A stretch of DNA of 64,000 nucleotides from Desulfurella amilsii (GTDB lineage Bacteria; Campylobacterota_A; Desulfurellia; Desulfurellales; Desulfurellaceae): NCBI RefSeq assembly GCF_002119425.1, contig NZ_MDSU01000018.1, positions 1,083,501-1,147,500 of the forward strand, read 5' to 3'. Both the position numbers and the translations under genes were made by a program. The notes under the pieces were generated by a model, which had not been told where the DNA came from, did no database searches, and saw only the letters and a program-made list of their open reading frames with translations. The first letter of the stretch is position 1. The number at the start of each line of letters is the position of its first letter. Shown in pieces: positions 33,870 to 41,595 of this stretch.

Positions 33870-34449
33870 ATATTTGCTTAAAAATGAAAACTTAATTGAG
33901 ACAGAAACAGTTGAAAAAATAAAAGCGTATATAGCTAACCTTGAAAAATGGAATAATGCAATTAACTTAACATCCAAAAATTTTGATTATTTTACACATA
34001 TCAGAGATAGCTTGATGTTTTTTGAGCTATTTAAAAGCCCAAAAGGAAAATTATTGGATATAGGTTCAGGAAATGGCTTTCCTGTGATAATTTTAGCTAT
34101 AGTATGCCCTAAGTTAGAAATTACAATGGTAGAATCAAGCACAAAAAAATGCGCATTCTTAAGAGATACTATAAGCAAACTATCTTTAAATGCTAATGTG
34201 CTGAATAAAAATATAATGGATATTCAACCTAAAAACAATTTTGATTTTGCTACTATAAGAGGCTTGAAATGTAGCTATGAAATGGAAATAAAGTTAAACT
34301 TTATTTTAGCCGACAATTATGGTAAATTATTTGTATGGGCGTACCCACCGCCTTCATTAAAAAGATTTACTCTTTTACACTCAGTTTGCAAAAATAATAA
34401 GTATTTACACTTATATATTAAAGCACAGGCGGCGCCACAACCCATATAG
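33847..34449 (+). CDS. rsmG: 16S rRNA (guanine527-N7) methyltransferase RsmG
   Basis: A 200-residue methyltransferase with the SAM-binding LLDIGSGNGFPVIILAIVCP and following TMVESSTKKCAFLRD, characteristic of RsmG (GidB). The ATG at 33847 overlaps the mnmG stop by 23 bases. Its last 32 bases overlap the 3' end of the convergent XRE-cupin gene, so its C-terminal tail (KAQAAPQPI) is shared antisense sequence. Confidence 0.88.
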   Translation: MYNQNQLEYLLKNENLIETETVEKIKAYIANLEKWNNAINLTSKNFDYFTHIRDSLMFFELFKSPKGKLLDIGSGNGFPVIILAIVCPKLEITMVESSTKKCAFLRDTISKLSLNANVLNKNIMDIQPKNNFDFATIRGLKCSYEMEIKLNFILADNYGKLFVWAYPPPSLKRFTLLHSVCKNNKYLHLYIKAQAAPQPI

Positions 34450-34960
34450 TTTCCACATCTACATCACCTATATTCTTGTAATAATGTGGCAAAAGCGAGG
34501 AAAAGTAAAAACTATCACCGGCTTCCAATACAGCGGTTTGACTACCAATTCTTAACTCCAGCTTGCCTTTTAGAATGTATCCAAATTCTTCGCCATTGTG
34601 CCTATGCTCACCTTGAGAATCGCAACCAACCGGTACTATTTTATACAAAGGCTCCATCATTTTATTAGAAATCTTGGACACTAGCAACTCGGCTTTAATA
34701 TGGCTACCAGGGTAAATGATTTGCGTACGTTCATTTTTGGTTAAGAATATTTTATCTTGCTGTTTTTCGTCGCTGAGTAGATCTTTTACTTCTATATCCA
34801 AACTTTCGGCTAACTTTTTCAAAATACTTATGGATGGCATCGCCTTACCTGTTTCTATTTGAGAAATATATGCATCCGTGCAGCCGACTTTTTCGGCTAG
34901 GGCCTTAAGCGTTAAACTTTTCTTTTTCCTTTGGACCTTTATCTTTTCTGACATTTCCAT
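34418..34960 (-). CDS. XRE-family regulator with cupin sensor domain
   Basis: Residues 1-65 form a helix-turn-helix (LTLKALAEKVGCTDAYISQIETG), and the C-terminal ~80 residues a cupin fold (HRHNGEEFGYILKGKLELRIG, LEAGDSFYFSSLLPHYYKN). Such proteins sense small molecules through the cupin. AGGAGG lies 11 bases before the ATG. It lies downstream of the acetate transporter on the same strand, behind a strong hairpin, and is the likely local regulator of acetate uptake (inference from context). Confidence 0.85.
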   Translation of the reverse strand: MEMSEKIKVQRKKKSLTLKALAEKVGCTDAYISQIETGKAMPSISILKKLAESLDIEVKDLLSDEKQQDKIFLTKNERTQIIYPGSHIKAELLVSKISNKMMEPLYKIVPVGCDSQGEHRHNGEEFGYILKGKLELRIGSQTAVLEAGDSFYFSSLLPHYYKNIGDVDVETIWVVAPPVL

Positions 34961-34982
34961 ATTAACTAATACCTCCTACATC

Positions 34983-35018
34983 AAATAGCGAAAGGCATTG
35001 TACCACCTTTCGCTATTT
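34983..35018 (-). terminator. Strong hairpin between the acetate transporter and its regulator
   Basis: A perfect 13-bp inverted repeat, AAATAGCGAAAGG (34983-34995) and its complement (35006-35018), with a 10-base loop. Only a short T run follows on either strand. It probably ends or attenuates transporter transcription so that the regulator gene receives less message. Confidence 0.65.
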
Positions 35019-35040
35019 TAATCAAGCAAAATTTAATTAA

Positions 35041-35595
35041 TTATGTGGTTAAATCAAATTGTGCCTTAATAGCTTCATACATGCCATACCATGCAGCCAA
35101 AGCTGTGATTATACCCTCATAGCCAGCAAAAGTTGTAATAGCTTGGGATCCAGTGTAGTGACCGATATCAAGCAGTATGAACAAAATAAGCAGCAAAACA
35201 AAGATTGTAATAACAGTAGTGTGCTTTGTGTTAAAAACAAGAGCTGTCATGAATGCAGTAAATATTGTCCATGCAATAAGTGTCGCACCCAAAGCTGCGC
35301 CAAATGCTGCATCAGGGATCCAGTGCCAAATTGGCCCCATGTAGATTAAAAAGGCAAGTGCAATCCAGAATGCACCATAACCAGTAAAAGCCGTCATACC
35401 AAATGTATTACCCGTCTTAAACTCAAAAAAACCAGCAACAAACTGAGTCAAGCCACCATAAAACAAACCCAAAGGCAACACAGCAAACAACGCTGCAGGG
35501 ACCAAACCAGCATTAGCCAAGTTAAGAACAAATGTCGTGAGAGCAAACGCTCCTAATCCTACTGCTCCAGGGTTAGACATTTTCCCATCAGCCAT
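35041..35595 (-). CDS. Acetate uptake transporter (GPR1/FUN34/YaaH = SatP family)
   Basis: A 184-residue protein with six predicted transmembrane helices. The family signature NPGAVGLGAFALTTFVLNLAN is at the N-terminus, with GLFYGGLTQFVAGFFEFKTGNTFGMTAFTGYGAFW-like helices following. SatP proteins carry acetate and succinate in symport with protons. The ATG at 35595 has GGGGAGG 6 bases upstream; the TTG at 35610 overlaps that site. A strong promoter precedes it. For an acetate-oxidising sulfur reducer this would be a central nutrient importer. Confidence 0.9.
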   Translation of the reverse strand: MADGKMSNPGAVGLGAFALTTFVLNLANAGLVPAALFAVLPLGLFYGGLTQFVAGFFEFKTGNTFGMTAFTGYGAFWIALAFLIYMGPIWHWIPDAAFGAALGATLIAWTIFTAFMTALVFNTKHTTVITIFVLLLILFILLDIGHYTGSQAITTFAGYEGIITALAAWYGMYEAIKAQFDLTT

Positions 35596-35630
35596 ATAAA
35601 ACCTCCCCAAAAAAAATTTCTTTAGAATAT

Positions 35631-35659
35631 AAAATATATTAAATTTATGTAAATGTCAA
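35631..35659 (-). promoter_or_regulatory. Promoter of the acetate transporter gene
   Basis: On the minus strand TTGACA (35659-35654) and TATTTT (35636-35631) with a 17-base spacer, about 36 bases before the ATG. Confidence 0.65.
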
Positions 35660-35678
35660 GCGAAAAATTAATTGGTTT

Positions 35679-36437
35679 TTATATACGTGAACGACCACGC
35701 GTTAATATTAAGTATAAATCTAAATAATTTGTCGACTTACGGATAATAGATCTTTTGATTAAATATGGATTATACTGCGCTGTGTTAACTGACTGACCTA
35801 TGATATAGGCTCTTTTGAAATGATAAGATTTTAGTACACCAATAACCATGTTATCATAGTTTCCAAAAGGATATGCAAAATCATCGATGTTTCCAAGCTT
35901 AGATAATATTTGTTTAGACTGCCTGATATTATCAATAATCTCTTCTTGTGGTAATTCTGACAATTTAATATGCAAATGAGAGTGCGACCCAATTTCCATA
36001 CCCAGACTAATTAAACGCTCAATATCATTTTCATCAAGCATTGGTGTATTATCAAGAGATTTTCCAATATACCCAGTAGCTATAAAAAAAATTGCACTAA
36101 AATTGTATTTTTTTAAAATTTCTGCTGCATCTAAATTGTTTTTATAACCATCATCAAATGTTATCAATACATACTTTTTTGTTTTATAAAGCTCACTTGT
36201 TAAAATTTCGTCAATATTTTCTGTTCTAGCAGACTCATAACCCATTTTTTTTAAGAATTTGATTTGCTTTTCAAATTTACTTATACTAACGCTGAATTTA
36301 TCCAGACTTGTAAAACTCTTTTTATCAGTAACACTATGGTATAATAAAACTACAAGACCTTTTTTAGGCAAGCGAAAAAAATTATAGCGCAACAAAAAAA
36401 CGATAATTGCAAGAAAAAGGAGTGCAATAATAACCAT
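35679..36437 (-). CDS. Polysaccharide deacetylase family protein
   Basis: A 252-residue protein with an N-terminal membrane anchor (about residues 1-20) and a NodB-homology domain: LVVLLYHSVTDKKSF, the metal/catalytic LITFDDGYKNN and EIGSHSHLHIKLS. Such enzymes remove acetyl groups from cell-surface glycans. It overlaps the glycosyltransferase gene by one base and ends the long minus-strand operon. With that neighbour, a role in lipopolysaccharide or capsule editing is likely. Confidence 0.82.
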   Translation of the reverse strand: MVIIALLFLAIIVFLLRYNFFRLPKKGLVVLLYHSVTDKKSFTSLDKFSVSISKFEKQIKFLKKMGYESARTENIDEILTSELYKTKKYVLITFDDGYKNNLDAAEILKKYNFSAIFFIATGYIGKSLDNTPMLDENDIERLISLGMEIGSHSHLHIKLSELPQEEIIDNIRQSKQILSKLGNIDDFAYPFGNYDNMVIGVLKSYHFKRAYIIGQSVNTAQYNPYLIKRSIIRKSTNYLDLYLILTRGRSRI

Positions 36438-37147
36438 TATTGAAGCTCTTTTGCTTTGGCATATTTAATAAGCTGATAAAAACTGGAAAGCAAAGCATAA
36501 AGTGTTCCTTCATAGCCGTCAAAAAAAGCCCCACGAAGAATGAACCGTTTAAAAAACTCTAAATTAAAACGCAAGAGAGGATGTATTTTATTTTTTCTTT
36601 TTAACGAAGCAGAAATAGTTGTATATTTATTTAATTTTTCAATGTAATCACTTAAGTTTTTATAGCTGTAATGTAAAATTTTTCCTTTTAAATGGGAGGC
36701 CTTTGTAGATTGAACCTTTTCATGAACGAAAGACTCACTAAATTTCAATTTTTTTTTAAACAATCTTAAGTGCCAGTTTTGTGCACCGCCAAAATGCAAA
36801 GCTTTACCCAAAAAAACAAGCTGAATTTTTATATAGTAGCCATCAAACAAAGAATTTTGGGTAGCCTTTAGTATTTCGTTTTTTAGGTTTTTCCCAACAA
36901 CCTCATCTGCATCAATACTTAATACCCAATCAGTTGATAATTTTTCAATTGCAAAGTTCTTTTGTGTACCGTAATTGAGAAATTTGTTAAAAAAAACTTT
37001 GTCAGTATATTTTTTTGCAATATTAACAGTATTGTCTGTGCTGTATGAGTCTACAACAACAATTTCATCACAAAACTCTACGCTTTTTAGGGTGCGCTCT
37101 AGGCTATCTTCTTCGTTGTAGGTTATAATAGCGCATCCTATACTCAT
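36437..37147 (-). CDS. Family-2 glycosyltransferase (WaaE/KdtX-like)
   Basis: A 236-residue GT-A enzyme. GCAIITYNEEDSLERTL, VVDSYSTDNTVNIAKKY and the metal site LSIDADEVV are conserved, and the WaaE-type middle (FGGAQNWHLRLFKKK) fits a lipopolysaccharide-core glucosyltransferase. The acceptor cannot be deduced. Cotranscribed with the deacetylase. Confidence 0.8.
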   Translation of the reverse strand: MSIGCAIITYNEEDSLERTLKSVEFCDEIVVVDSYSTDNTVNIAKKYTDKVFFNKFLNYGTQKNFAIEKLSTDWVLSIDADEVVGKNLKNEILKATQNSLFDGYYIKIQLVFLGKALHFGGAQNWHLRLFKKKLKFSESFVHEKVQSTKASHLKGKILHYSYKNLSDYIEKLNKYTTISASLKRKNKIHPLLRFNLEFFKRFILRGAFFDGYEGTLYALLSSFYQLIKYAKAKELQ

Positions 37148-37150
37148 TAC

Positions 37151-37453
37151 TTACTCACCCAAAAGGCGTTTTCTTGCTTCCTCGCTCATCATAGAAGGGT
37201 TCCACGGCGGATCCCAGACAACATCCACAAACACATCTTTAGCGCCAAGTTCCATGATTTTTTCTCTGATATCTTCAGTTATAGGTATGTGAAGTGGGCA
37301 TCCTGGCACTGTCAAAGTTATAGTTGCTACCACTACATTGTCATCATCTACTGAAATACTGTATAAAAATCCCAAAGATACAACATCTAGACCCAACTCT
37401 GGATCATATACTTCCTCAAGTGCTTTTGCGATCTCACTAGGTTTTAATTTCAT
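37151..37453 (-). CDS. DUF59/MIP18-family iron-sulfur assembly factor
   Basis: A 100-residue protein consisting of a MIP18/DUF59 domain: EVYDPELGLDVVSLGFLYSI, LTVPGCPLHIPITEDI with the conserved cysteine, and VVWDPPWNPSMMSEEAR. Members (SufT, PaaD-like, N-terminus of Mrp) help mature Fe-S proteins. It overlaps the next upstream gene by 4 bases. An Mrp ATPase is encoded 12 kb away at 49127. Confidence 0.87.
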   Translation of the reverse strand: MKLKPSEIAKALEEVYDPELGLDVVSLGFLYSISVDDDNVVVATITLTVPGCPLHIPITEDIREKIMELGAKDVFVDVVWDPPWNPSMMSEEARKRLLGE

Positions 37454-37812
37454 TTATTCTCCTTTTTTAACAACTTAAATGCTATAACGTTGCGCTTATT
37501 CTTTTTGATTTTGAGTTTTTTTATATTTAATTTATCTAAAATTTCACTTTCATCTTTTAGAAATTTAATCGTTAATATGTGTTCTGGGCTCATGATAATT
37601 AAGCGACCATCAAACATAGAATCTTTAGCATCAAGAGGTTCAATAATTATTTTCCCGTCTACTTCTTTGTATGTGTTTACATTTTCTAACTTTATACCCC
37701 AGTAGCTTTGCTCATCCAAAAAAGACAACAAATCATCGCTGTCGATATTTTCTATCGTTCCAATGTAACTTTCGCCATTAATTAGGTCAACTTTCACCCA
37801 AACATCTTTCAT
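37450..37812 (-). CDS. Conserved small protein of unknown function
   Basis: A 120-residue soluble protein, beta-rich at the N-terminus (VWVKVDLINGESYIGTIENI) with a lysine-rich tail. The opening resembles the strand pattern of Sm-like or PilZ-like small barrels, but I cannot assign a family. It is 3 bases from gatA and overlaps the DUF59 gene, so it belongs to the same transcript. Confidence 0.55.
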   Translation of the reverse strand: MKDVWVKVDLINGESYIGTIENIDSDDLLSFLDEQSYWGIKLENVNTYKEVDGKIIIEPLDAKDSMFDGRLIIMSPEHILTIKFLKDESEILDKLNIKKLKIKKNKRNVIAFKLLKKENK

Positions 37813-37815
37813 TTT

Positions 37816-39222
37816 TTACTCCATTATAGGTATTTTTTTATGAAAATCATGTTGCTGCTCAAATGCATATGCAATTTTTAACAATATATCCTCTCTAAAC
37901 GCATTTGACAAGATTTGCAAGCCAAGCGGCAAATTGTTTTTACTAAACCCACATGGCACACTAATCGCTGGAATACCTGCAAGGTTGGCTGAAATTGTAA
38001 ATGTATCAGATAAATACATATCAAGAGGTTTTGTCACTTCGCCAATCTTAAACGCATCGCTTGGGGTAGTGGGTAAAATAATAGCATCCACTTGGCTAAA
38101 GGCATTATCAAAATCTTTCTTGATAAGATTTCTCAATCTTAGAGAACGTACATAATAAGCATCGTAATAACCGCTTGAGAGCACATATGTGCCCAGCATT
38201 ATTCTGCGCTTTACTTCTGCACCAAAACCTTCGCTTCTTGTGTTTACATACATTTCTTCCAAAGATTCGCCACTAGCTCTAAATCCATATTTTACACCAT
38301 CAAAGCGAGCTAAGTTGCTCGATGCTTCAGCACAGGCTAAAATATAGTAATCTGATATAGAGTACTTAATGTGAGGCAAATCAATTTTTTGGATACTTGC
38401 CCCAAGTTTTTTATAAGTATCTATTGCGTTTTCTATAGAGCTCGCAATATAATCTGGGACAGAACCTAACGCGGACTCATAAATGCCAATTTTAACACCT
38501 TTTAAATCTTCGCTTAAACTCTCTAAGTAATTTGGCACTTCAATATTTACAGAAGTAGAATCCTTTGGATCAAAACCCGCAATGATATTAAGAAGCAAAC
38601 ATGCATCATTAACATCCCTCGTTATTGGCCCAATTTGATCTAAACTTGAAGCAAAAGCCACAAGGCCATACCTTGAAACACGCCCGTATGTGGGCTTAAG
38701 GCCAACAACACCACAAAAACTAGCAGGCTGCCTAATAGACCCGCCCGTATCTGAGCCTAAAGCAGCAATGGCTAAACCTGATGCTACAGCGGCCGCAGAG
38801 CCACCGCTTGAGCCACCGCTCACACGCGTCTTATCCCATGGATTCTTTACGGGTCCAAAGAATGACGTTTCACATGATGAGCCCATAGCAAACTCATCCA
38901 TATTTGTTTTTCCAATAAAATTGGCACCAGATTGTTTTAGTTTTCCTATAACAGTTGCATCATAGATACTTTCGAAATTTGACAGTATTTTTGATGCACA
39001 TGTGGTTTTTGTACCTTTTAACATAATATTGTCTTTTACGGCAATAGGCATACCATTAAGTCCGCCGTCTTTTTGTGTAAAGTTTTCAATTACACTTATA
39101 TATGCATTTATATCTGCACTCCTTGCCTTAATATGTGCAAGCAATTCATCAAAGATATCTTTTGCTGTTATTTCTTTTTTTTGAATGAGATCGAGTAATT
39201 CATGTAAGGGTTTTTCAATCAT
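37816..39222 (-). CDS. gatA: Asp-tRNA(Asn)/Glu-tRNA(Gln) amidotransferase subunit A
   Basis: GatA releases ammonia for transamidation of mischarged Glu-tRNA(Gln) and Asp-tRNA(Asn). The Ser-Ser-Lys triad is visible: AVKDNIML, GGSSGGSAAAVA and GSDTGGSIRQPAS. Length 468 aa is usual. gatC lies 12 bases upstream on the same strand; gatB is not in the window. Confidence 0.95.
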   Translation of the reverse strand: MIEKPLHELLDLIQKKEITAKDIFDELLAHIKARSADINAYISVIENFTQKDGGLNGMPIAVKDNIMLKGTKTTCASKILSNFESIYDATVIGKLKQSGANFIGKTNMDEFAMGSSCETSFFGPVKNPWDKTRVSGGSSGGSAAAVASGLAIAALGSDTGGSIRQPASFCGVVGLKPTYGRVSRYGLVAFASSLDQIGPITRDVNDACLLLNIIAGFDPKDSTSVNIEVPNYLESLSEDLKGVKIGIYESALGSVPDYIASSIENAIDTYKKLGASIQKIDLPHIKYSISDYYILACAEASSNLARFDGVKYGFRASGESLEEMYVNTRSEGFGAEVKRRIMLGTYVLSSGYYDAYYVRSLRLRNLIKKDFDNAFSQVDAIILPTTPSDAFKIGEVTKPLDMYLSDTFTISANLAGIPAISVPCGFSKNNLPLGLQILSNAFREDILLKIAYAFEQQHDFHKKIPIME

Positions 39223-39234
39223 GCGATTTCTCCA

Positions 39235-39516
39235 TTAAATAACCTTTGGTACTACAAAATACCTATCAAAGGCGTGGGGTGCGTTTTTGAGTATTTCTTC
39301 TACACTAAAAGCCTTTTCTACTTTGTCATCCCTAAAGAAATTAACGCTTGAAAGCGGATTTAAAAGCGCATCAACACTTGACAAATCAAGTTCATCCAGC
39401 TCTTTCATGTATTCTAAAATATCGTTTAACTGTCTATTAAATTGTTCAATCTCTTCGTCTTTAAATTTTAATTTCGCCAATTTTTCTAATTTTTTTAATT
39501 CTTCTTTATTAATCAT
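39235..39516 (-). CDS. gatC: Amidotransferase subunit C
   Basis: A 93-residue GatC: INKEELKKLEKLAKLKFKDEE at the N-terminus, LNDILEYMKELDELDLS and the closing HAFDRYFVVPKVI. It stabilises the GatAB complex. The ATG at 39516 is chosen because GAGG sits 5 bases before it; an earlier GTG at 39522 overlaps that site. It overlaps no neighbour but is 8 bases from truA. Confidence 0.92.
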   Translation of the reverse strand: MINKEELKKLEKLAKLKFKDEEIEQFNRQLNDILEYMKELDELDLSSVDALLNPLSSVNFFRDDKVEKAFSVEEILKNAPHAFDRYFVVPKVI

Positions 39517-39524
39517 ACACACCT

Positions 39525-40235
39525 CTAATAGATTGCCCTTTTAAAGTACAAACCACACGCTGGCGCTTTTAGCAAATGCGAGCTTCCTGACCTTTCAAAG
39601 ATCTGCATAATTTGATCTTTAGTAATTAATCCTCTTGAGTAGGATACCATAGTGCCAACCATTAACCTTACCATACCACGCAAAAATGCGTTTGCCCTAA
39701 TAAATATCATCACAAAAAAGCTCTTTTGCTTAATCCTAACGTACTGAATTAATCGGTTTGTGTTTTTGCCCATAGAAGCTTTTGAGAATGGTGCAAAGTC
39801 TTTATACCCAACAAACAAACCTTTAACCTCATCTAATCTTGAAATATTTAATTTTGGGACGTGCCATACATAGTTTTTTAAAAACGGCATACATACTTCC
39901 GCAGTATTGATAATATACACATAATCTCTAAAAATACAACTATAGCGCGAATGAAAATCATCTGAAGCTAAAAAAACACCAGTAACACGAATTTGAGATG
40001 GTAACAATGCGTTTAAAGCTCTTTTGACGACACTTAAATCTAGCGGTTTGTCGGCAAAAAAATCTACCACGTGGCCTAGTGCATGTACACCTGTATCTGT
40101 TCTTCCTGCATAATTTATATTTATATCAGCACCAAATAGCTGCTTAAGTGCATACTCAAGACTTTGCTGAATGGTAGGCTTATTTTTTTGCCTTTGCATC
40201 CCAAAAAAACCAGTGCCGTCGTATGATATCTTCAA
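39525..40235 (-). CDS. truA: tRNA pseudouridine(38-40) synthase TruA
   Basis: A 236-residue pseudouridine synthase. KISYDGTGFFGMQRQ, the catalytic Asp in YAGRTDTGVHALGHVV and RANAFLRGMVRLMVGTMV are the family landmarks. The start lies 15 bases after the tldD stop. Slightly shorter than the E. coli enzyme but complete. Confidence 0.94.
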   Translation of the reverse strand: MKISYDGTGFFGMQRQKNKPTIQQSLEYALKQLFGADININYAGRTDTGVHALGHVVDFFADKPLDLSVVKRALNALLPSQIRVTGVFLASDDFHSRYSCIFRDYVYIINTAEVCMPFLKNYVWHVPKLNISRLDEVKGLFVGYKDFAPFSKASMGKNTNRLIQYVRIKQKSFFVMIFIRANAFLRGMVRLMVGTMVSYSRGLITKDQIMQIFERSGSSHLLKAPACGLYFKRAIY

Positions 40236-40250
40236 TTTATAGTGAATATA

Positions 40251-41594
40251 TTAGCCTCCAATCATAATTTTTGGTATTCTAAGCGTAGGCTCACCATCTG
40301 TTACAGGCACACCTTGAGAACTTTTACCACATGTGCCCACTTCTGTGCCAAAATCATCGCCAACCATATCAATTTCCTGCAAAATTTTAGGCCCATTGCC
40401 AATAAGTGTCGCTCCTCTTACCATGTGCTTTACTTTGCCTTTTTCTATAAGATAGCCTTCTGACACTTCAAAAACAAAATCTCCCGTCACGGGGTTAACT
40501 TGTCCACCGCCCATTTTTTTAACAAGCAAACCATGTCCTATGCTACCAATTATTGCTTCTTTATTATCATTTCCTGGCAATATGTATGTATTAGACATTC
40601 TCGGAATGGGTACATATGCGTATGATTGCCTGCGTGCACCCCCATTTGAAAGTCTGTTATTTGCTTTTGCATACATCTTATCAAACATATAGTCATTAAG
40701 TACGCCATTTTTGATAAGGATTTTGCGCATACCATGCGTGCCTTCATCATCAAAAACAAACGATCCACGTGCCTTTTCCACACATGCATCGTCAACAACG
40801 GTTATCTTTTCATTTGCAACCTTTGTACCCAATTTATCTTTATAAACACTCATTGATTCAAATACTAAATCAGCCTCTAAACCATGGCCTACCGCTTCAT
40901 GTATCATTGTGCCACCCGCGCTTGAGTCTAGCACAACGCTCATTAAAGCGGGCTCTAAGTGGGGGCTTTTAAGTAATTGCTCAACTTTTTCTACCATTTC
41001 GTGCGTTAGAGTTTCAAAATTTATGCCTTCTAAAAACTCAAAACCCCCCATAGCAGACAGTGGCTTTCTGATAGTTTGTAATATATTATCAAGCCTAGCA
41101 ACAAGTTCTATATACAAAAGCGTATATGTGCGTTTTTCCCGTAAAAGATTGCCCTCTTCGTTTAAAATTGCAATCTCTTTAAGTTTATCAGAGTATGTTA
41201 CGCTTGCCTGGATAATGTATGGGCTTTTGTACGCTATGGTATTGACCGTATCAATTATCCCTTTAACTGAATCAAGGTCTGTAGGGTAGCCTTTGTAAGA
41301 ATAAATGCTCATTTGAGGCATTTCAACTATATTAATACCTTCTTTTGGACTGATCACATCACATATAAACTTCGTTTTTTTATACACACTTTCTTGCGAG
41401 GTATTATTGGTTGATGCAAAAAGTGTAGAAAACTCCTTTACGCCTCTTATGCCAACACCTTTGTCTGTGCTGAAATTTACATTTTCTATTTGCCTATTTT
41501 TCGATTCTATTGTACGCGTAAAAGAATCTTCCATATAAATGTCAAAAAAATCAAAACCAGCATTTTTTAGTAAGCCAAATGAATCTTCGTACAT
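40251..41594 (-). CDS. TldD-type metalloprotease
   Basis: A 447-residue TldD/TldE-family protein that keeps the zinc HExxxH motif (IHEAVGHGLEADLVF), marking it as the catalytic TldD subunit and not TldE (PmbA). TldD/E pairs mature modified peptides and proteins in other bacteria. No tldE is next to it or elsewhere in the window. It lies one base before ppsA's stop on the same strand. Confidence 0.88.
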   Translation of the reverse strand: MYEDSFGLLKNAGFDFFDIYMEDSFTRTIESKNRQIENVNFSTDKGVGIRGVKEFSTLFASTNNTSQESVYKKTKFICDVISPKEGINIVEMPQMSIYSYKGYPTDLDSVKGIIDTVNTIAYKSPYIIQASVTYSDKLKEIAILNEEGNLLREKRTYTLLYIELVARLDNILQTIRKPLSAMGGFEFLEGINFETLTHEMVEKVEQLLKSPHLEPALMSVVLDSSAGGTMIHEAVGHGLEADLVFESMSVYKDKLGTKVANEKITVVDDACVEKARGSFVFDDEGTHGMRKILIKNGVLNDYMFDKMYAKANNRLSNGGARRQSYAYVPIPRMSNTYILPGNDNKEAIIGSIGHGLLVKKMGGGQVNPVTGDFVFEVSEGYLIEKGKVKHMVRGATLIGNGPKILQEIDMVGDDFGTEVGTCGKSSQGVPVTDGEPTLRIPKIMIGG

Positions 41595-41595
41595 A

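Noticed and set aside
35059-35349. Cysteine-rich plus-strand frame opposite the acetate transporter
   Set aside because: It is the antisense shadow of the conserved membrane protein and has no start signal.
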